Both the position numbers and the translations under genes were made by a program. A DNA stretch of 29,637 bases, from NCBI RefSeq assembly GCF_000208925.1, contig NW_001914882.1, positions 83,331 to 112,967 of the forward strand, given 5' to 3'. This DNA comes from Entamoeba histolytica HM-1:IMSS. Lineage: Eukaryota > Evosea > Mastigamoebida > Endamoebidae. The notes under the pieces are model-generated. The model made no database searches. It saw only the letters and a list, made by a program, of their open reading frames with translations, and was not told where the DNA came from. Below, one piece after another: positions 28,914-29,637 of this stretch. Numbering within the stretch: position 1 is the first letter of the stretch; every line of letters begins with the position of its first letter.

Positions 28914-29637
28914 TTTAATGAGATTACACATTCAATATACAAACTTGATCTTAATGAATTTGTTAAATTAAGTGAAGAAAAACAAAAAGAAATTCTGTGT
29001 GAATGTGTAGAAAATTATAGGAAAGAAAATCAGAAGAATAATAAAGAAATGTTTTGTTGTAGTGTTTGTTATGAAGAATATACTTATAAGGAGACATTTA
29101 TAAATGAATGTGGACATAGGTTTTGTATAAAATGTTGGAGGGAAAATATAATACAACAAATTCAAAGTGATTGGCATCAAGTTCATTGTATGGAACAAGG
29201 GTGTAATTGTGTAGTGAAAATAGAAGACATTATGACACATTGTTTAATTCAAGACATTTGTATGTTAAATATGTATTGTGAAAGACTCACGTTTAAAACA
29301 TTTGAAGATAATATTTGTGAATGTCCAAAATGTCGATGTGAAATGATAACATTTGAGAAGGAATATAAAACTACATGTCCAAGATGTAAATATTTGTTTT
29401 GTAGAAAATGCGGAGAAAATTGGCATGAAGGAAAAAGTTGTGATGAATGGAAGAGAAATAAAGAACAAGAACAAGAAGATCTGAAATGGATTAATCAAAA
29501 TACAAAAAAATGTCCAAGTTGTGGTGATAGAATCCAAAAGAATGGAGGGTGTAATCATATGACATGTAAATGTGGATATCAATTCTGTTGGTTATGTGGT
29601 GTTAAATATTCATCTGATCATTGGACGAATAATACAA
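28914..29637 (+). CDS. RBR-type (RING1-IBR-RING2) E3 ubiquitin ligase, cut by the window end
   Basis: An open frame of 241 codons runs off the end. All three RBR modules are visible. RING1: CSVCYEEY…CGHRFCIKC…HCMEQGC. IBR: CPKCRCEM…CPRCKYLFCRKCGENWHEGKSCDEW. RING2/Rcat: KKCPSCGDRIQKNGGCNHMTCKCGYQFCWLCG. RBR ligases take ubiquitin from an E2 onto a RING2 cysteine; the Cys of GGCNHM is in that position, so it should be active. Ariadne/HHARI-like by arrangement. The start is unresolved: the frame is open from 28914, but its first ATG is 29049, directly before RING1 (MFCCSVC). The earlier part (LDLNEFVKLSEEKQKEILCECVENYR) looks coding. ATG 28918 is in another frame. An upstream exon or a one-base error near the start is possible. 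Confidence 0.85.

Noticed and set aside
28968..29582. Two minus-strand frames opposite the RBR gene
   Set aside because: The plus strand encodes a complete RING1-IBR-RING2 Cys/His pattern here, so these are antisense shadows.

Overview
The window looks like nuclear DNA of an amoeba of the genus Entamoeba (E. histolytica/dispar/nuttalli-like). The case rests on very AT-rich DNA, compact mostly intronless genes, 54-67 nt introns that all start GTTTGT and end TAG, GAAC-type and AAAAATTC-like promoter motifs just upstream of start codons, and recognisable families such as a bacterial-type flavodiiron protein and an Entamoeba-style leucine-rich-repeat protein. No bacterial operon, tRNA, rRNA, CRISPR array or intact transposon was seen. 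The species is not resolved.

Layout. 1-2.0 kb: AT-rich DNA with microsatellites. 2.0-4.8 kb (+): LRR-type protein. 5.5-6.1 kb (+): small membrane-anchored ESCRT-III-like protein. 6.2-9.6 kb (all -): MRT4-type ribosome assembly factor, four-finger C2H2 protein, free-standing VPS13 C-terminal domain protein, and a spliced multi-pass membrane protein with a Cys/His tail. 9.7-13.4 kb (+): spliced CUE-domain protein and a VPS18-class RING protein. 14.8-15.8 kb (-): BAR-SH3 protein. 16.2-17.1 kb (+): spliced seven-helix membrane protein. 17.2-18.4 kb (-): flavodiiron protein. 20.3-21.1 kb (-): secreted protein. 21.7-23.8 kb (-): spliced OCRL-like 5-phosphatase. 23.9-26.9 kb (+): spliced exportin-7-like protein. 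27.1-27.7 kb (-): winged-helix-like protein. 28.9 kb to the end (+): RBR E3 ubiquitin ligase cut by the window edge.

Five genes are interrupted by short introns, seven introns in all. I reconstructed them by joining open frames at GTTTGT...TAG boundaries that preserve the frame. Two genes (VPS13-C-like and RBR) have start regions that do not read cleanly; a one-base problem or an unseen exon is possible.

Six of the 16 genes have plausible roles in endolysosomal membrane traffic (ESCRT-III-like, VPS13-C, CUE, VPS18-like, BAR-SH3, OCRL), which suits a phagocytic amoeba. Since this is a eukaryote, proximity does not imply co-transcription. The best candidates for something undescribed are the transmembrane ESCRT-III-like protein, the free-standing VPS13 C-terminus with a broken start, the seven-helix protein, and an abrupt purine-to-pyrimidine switch in coding-strand composition inside both OCRL and exportin-7.
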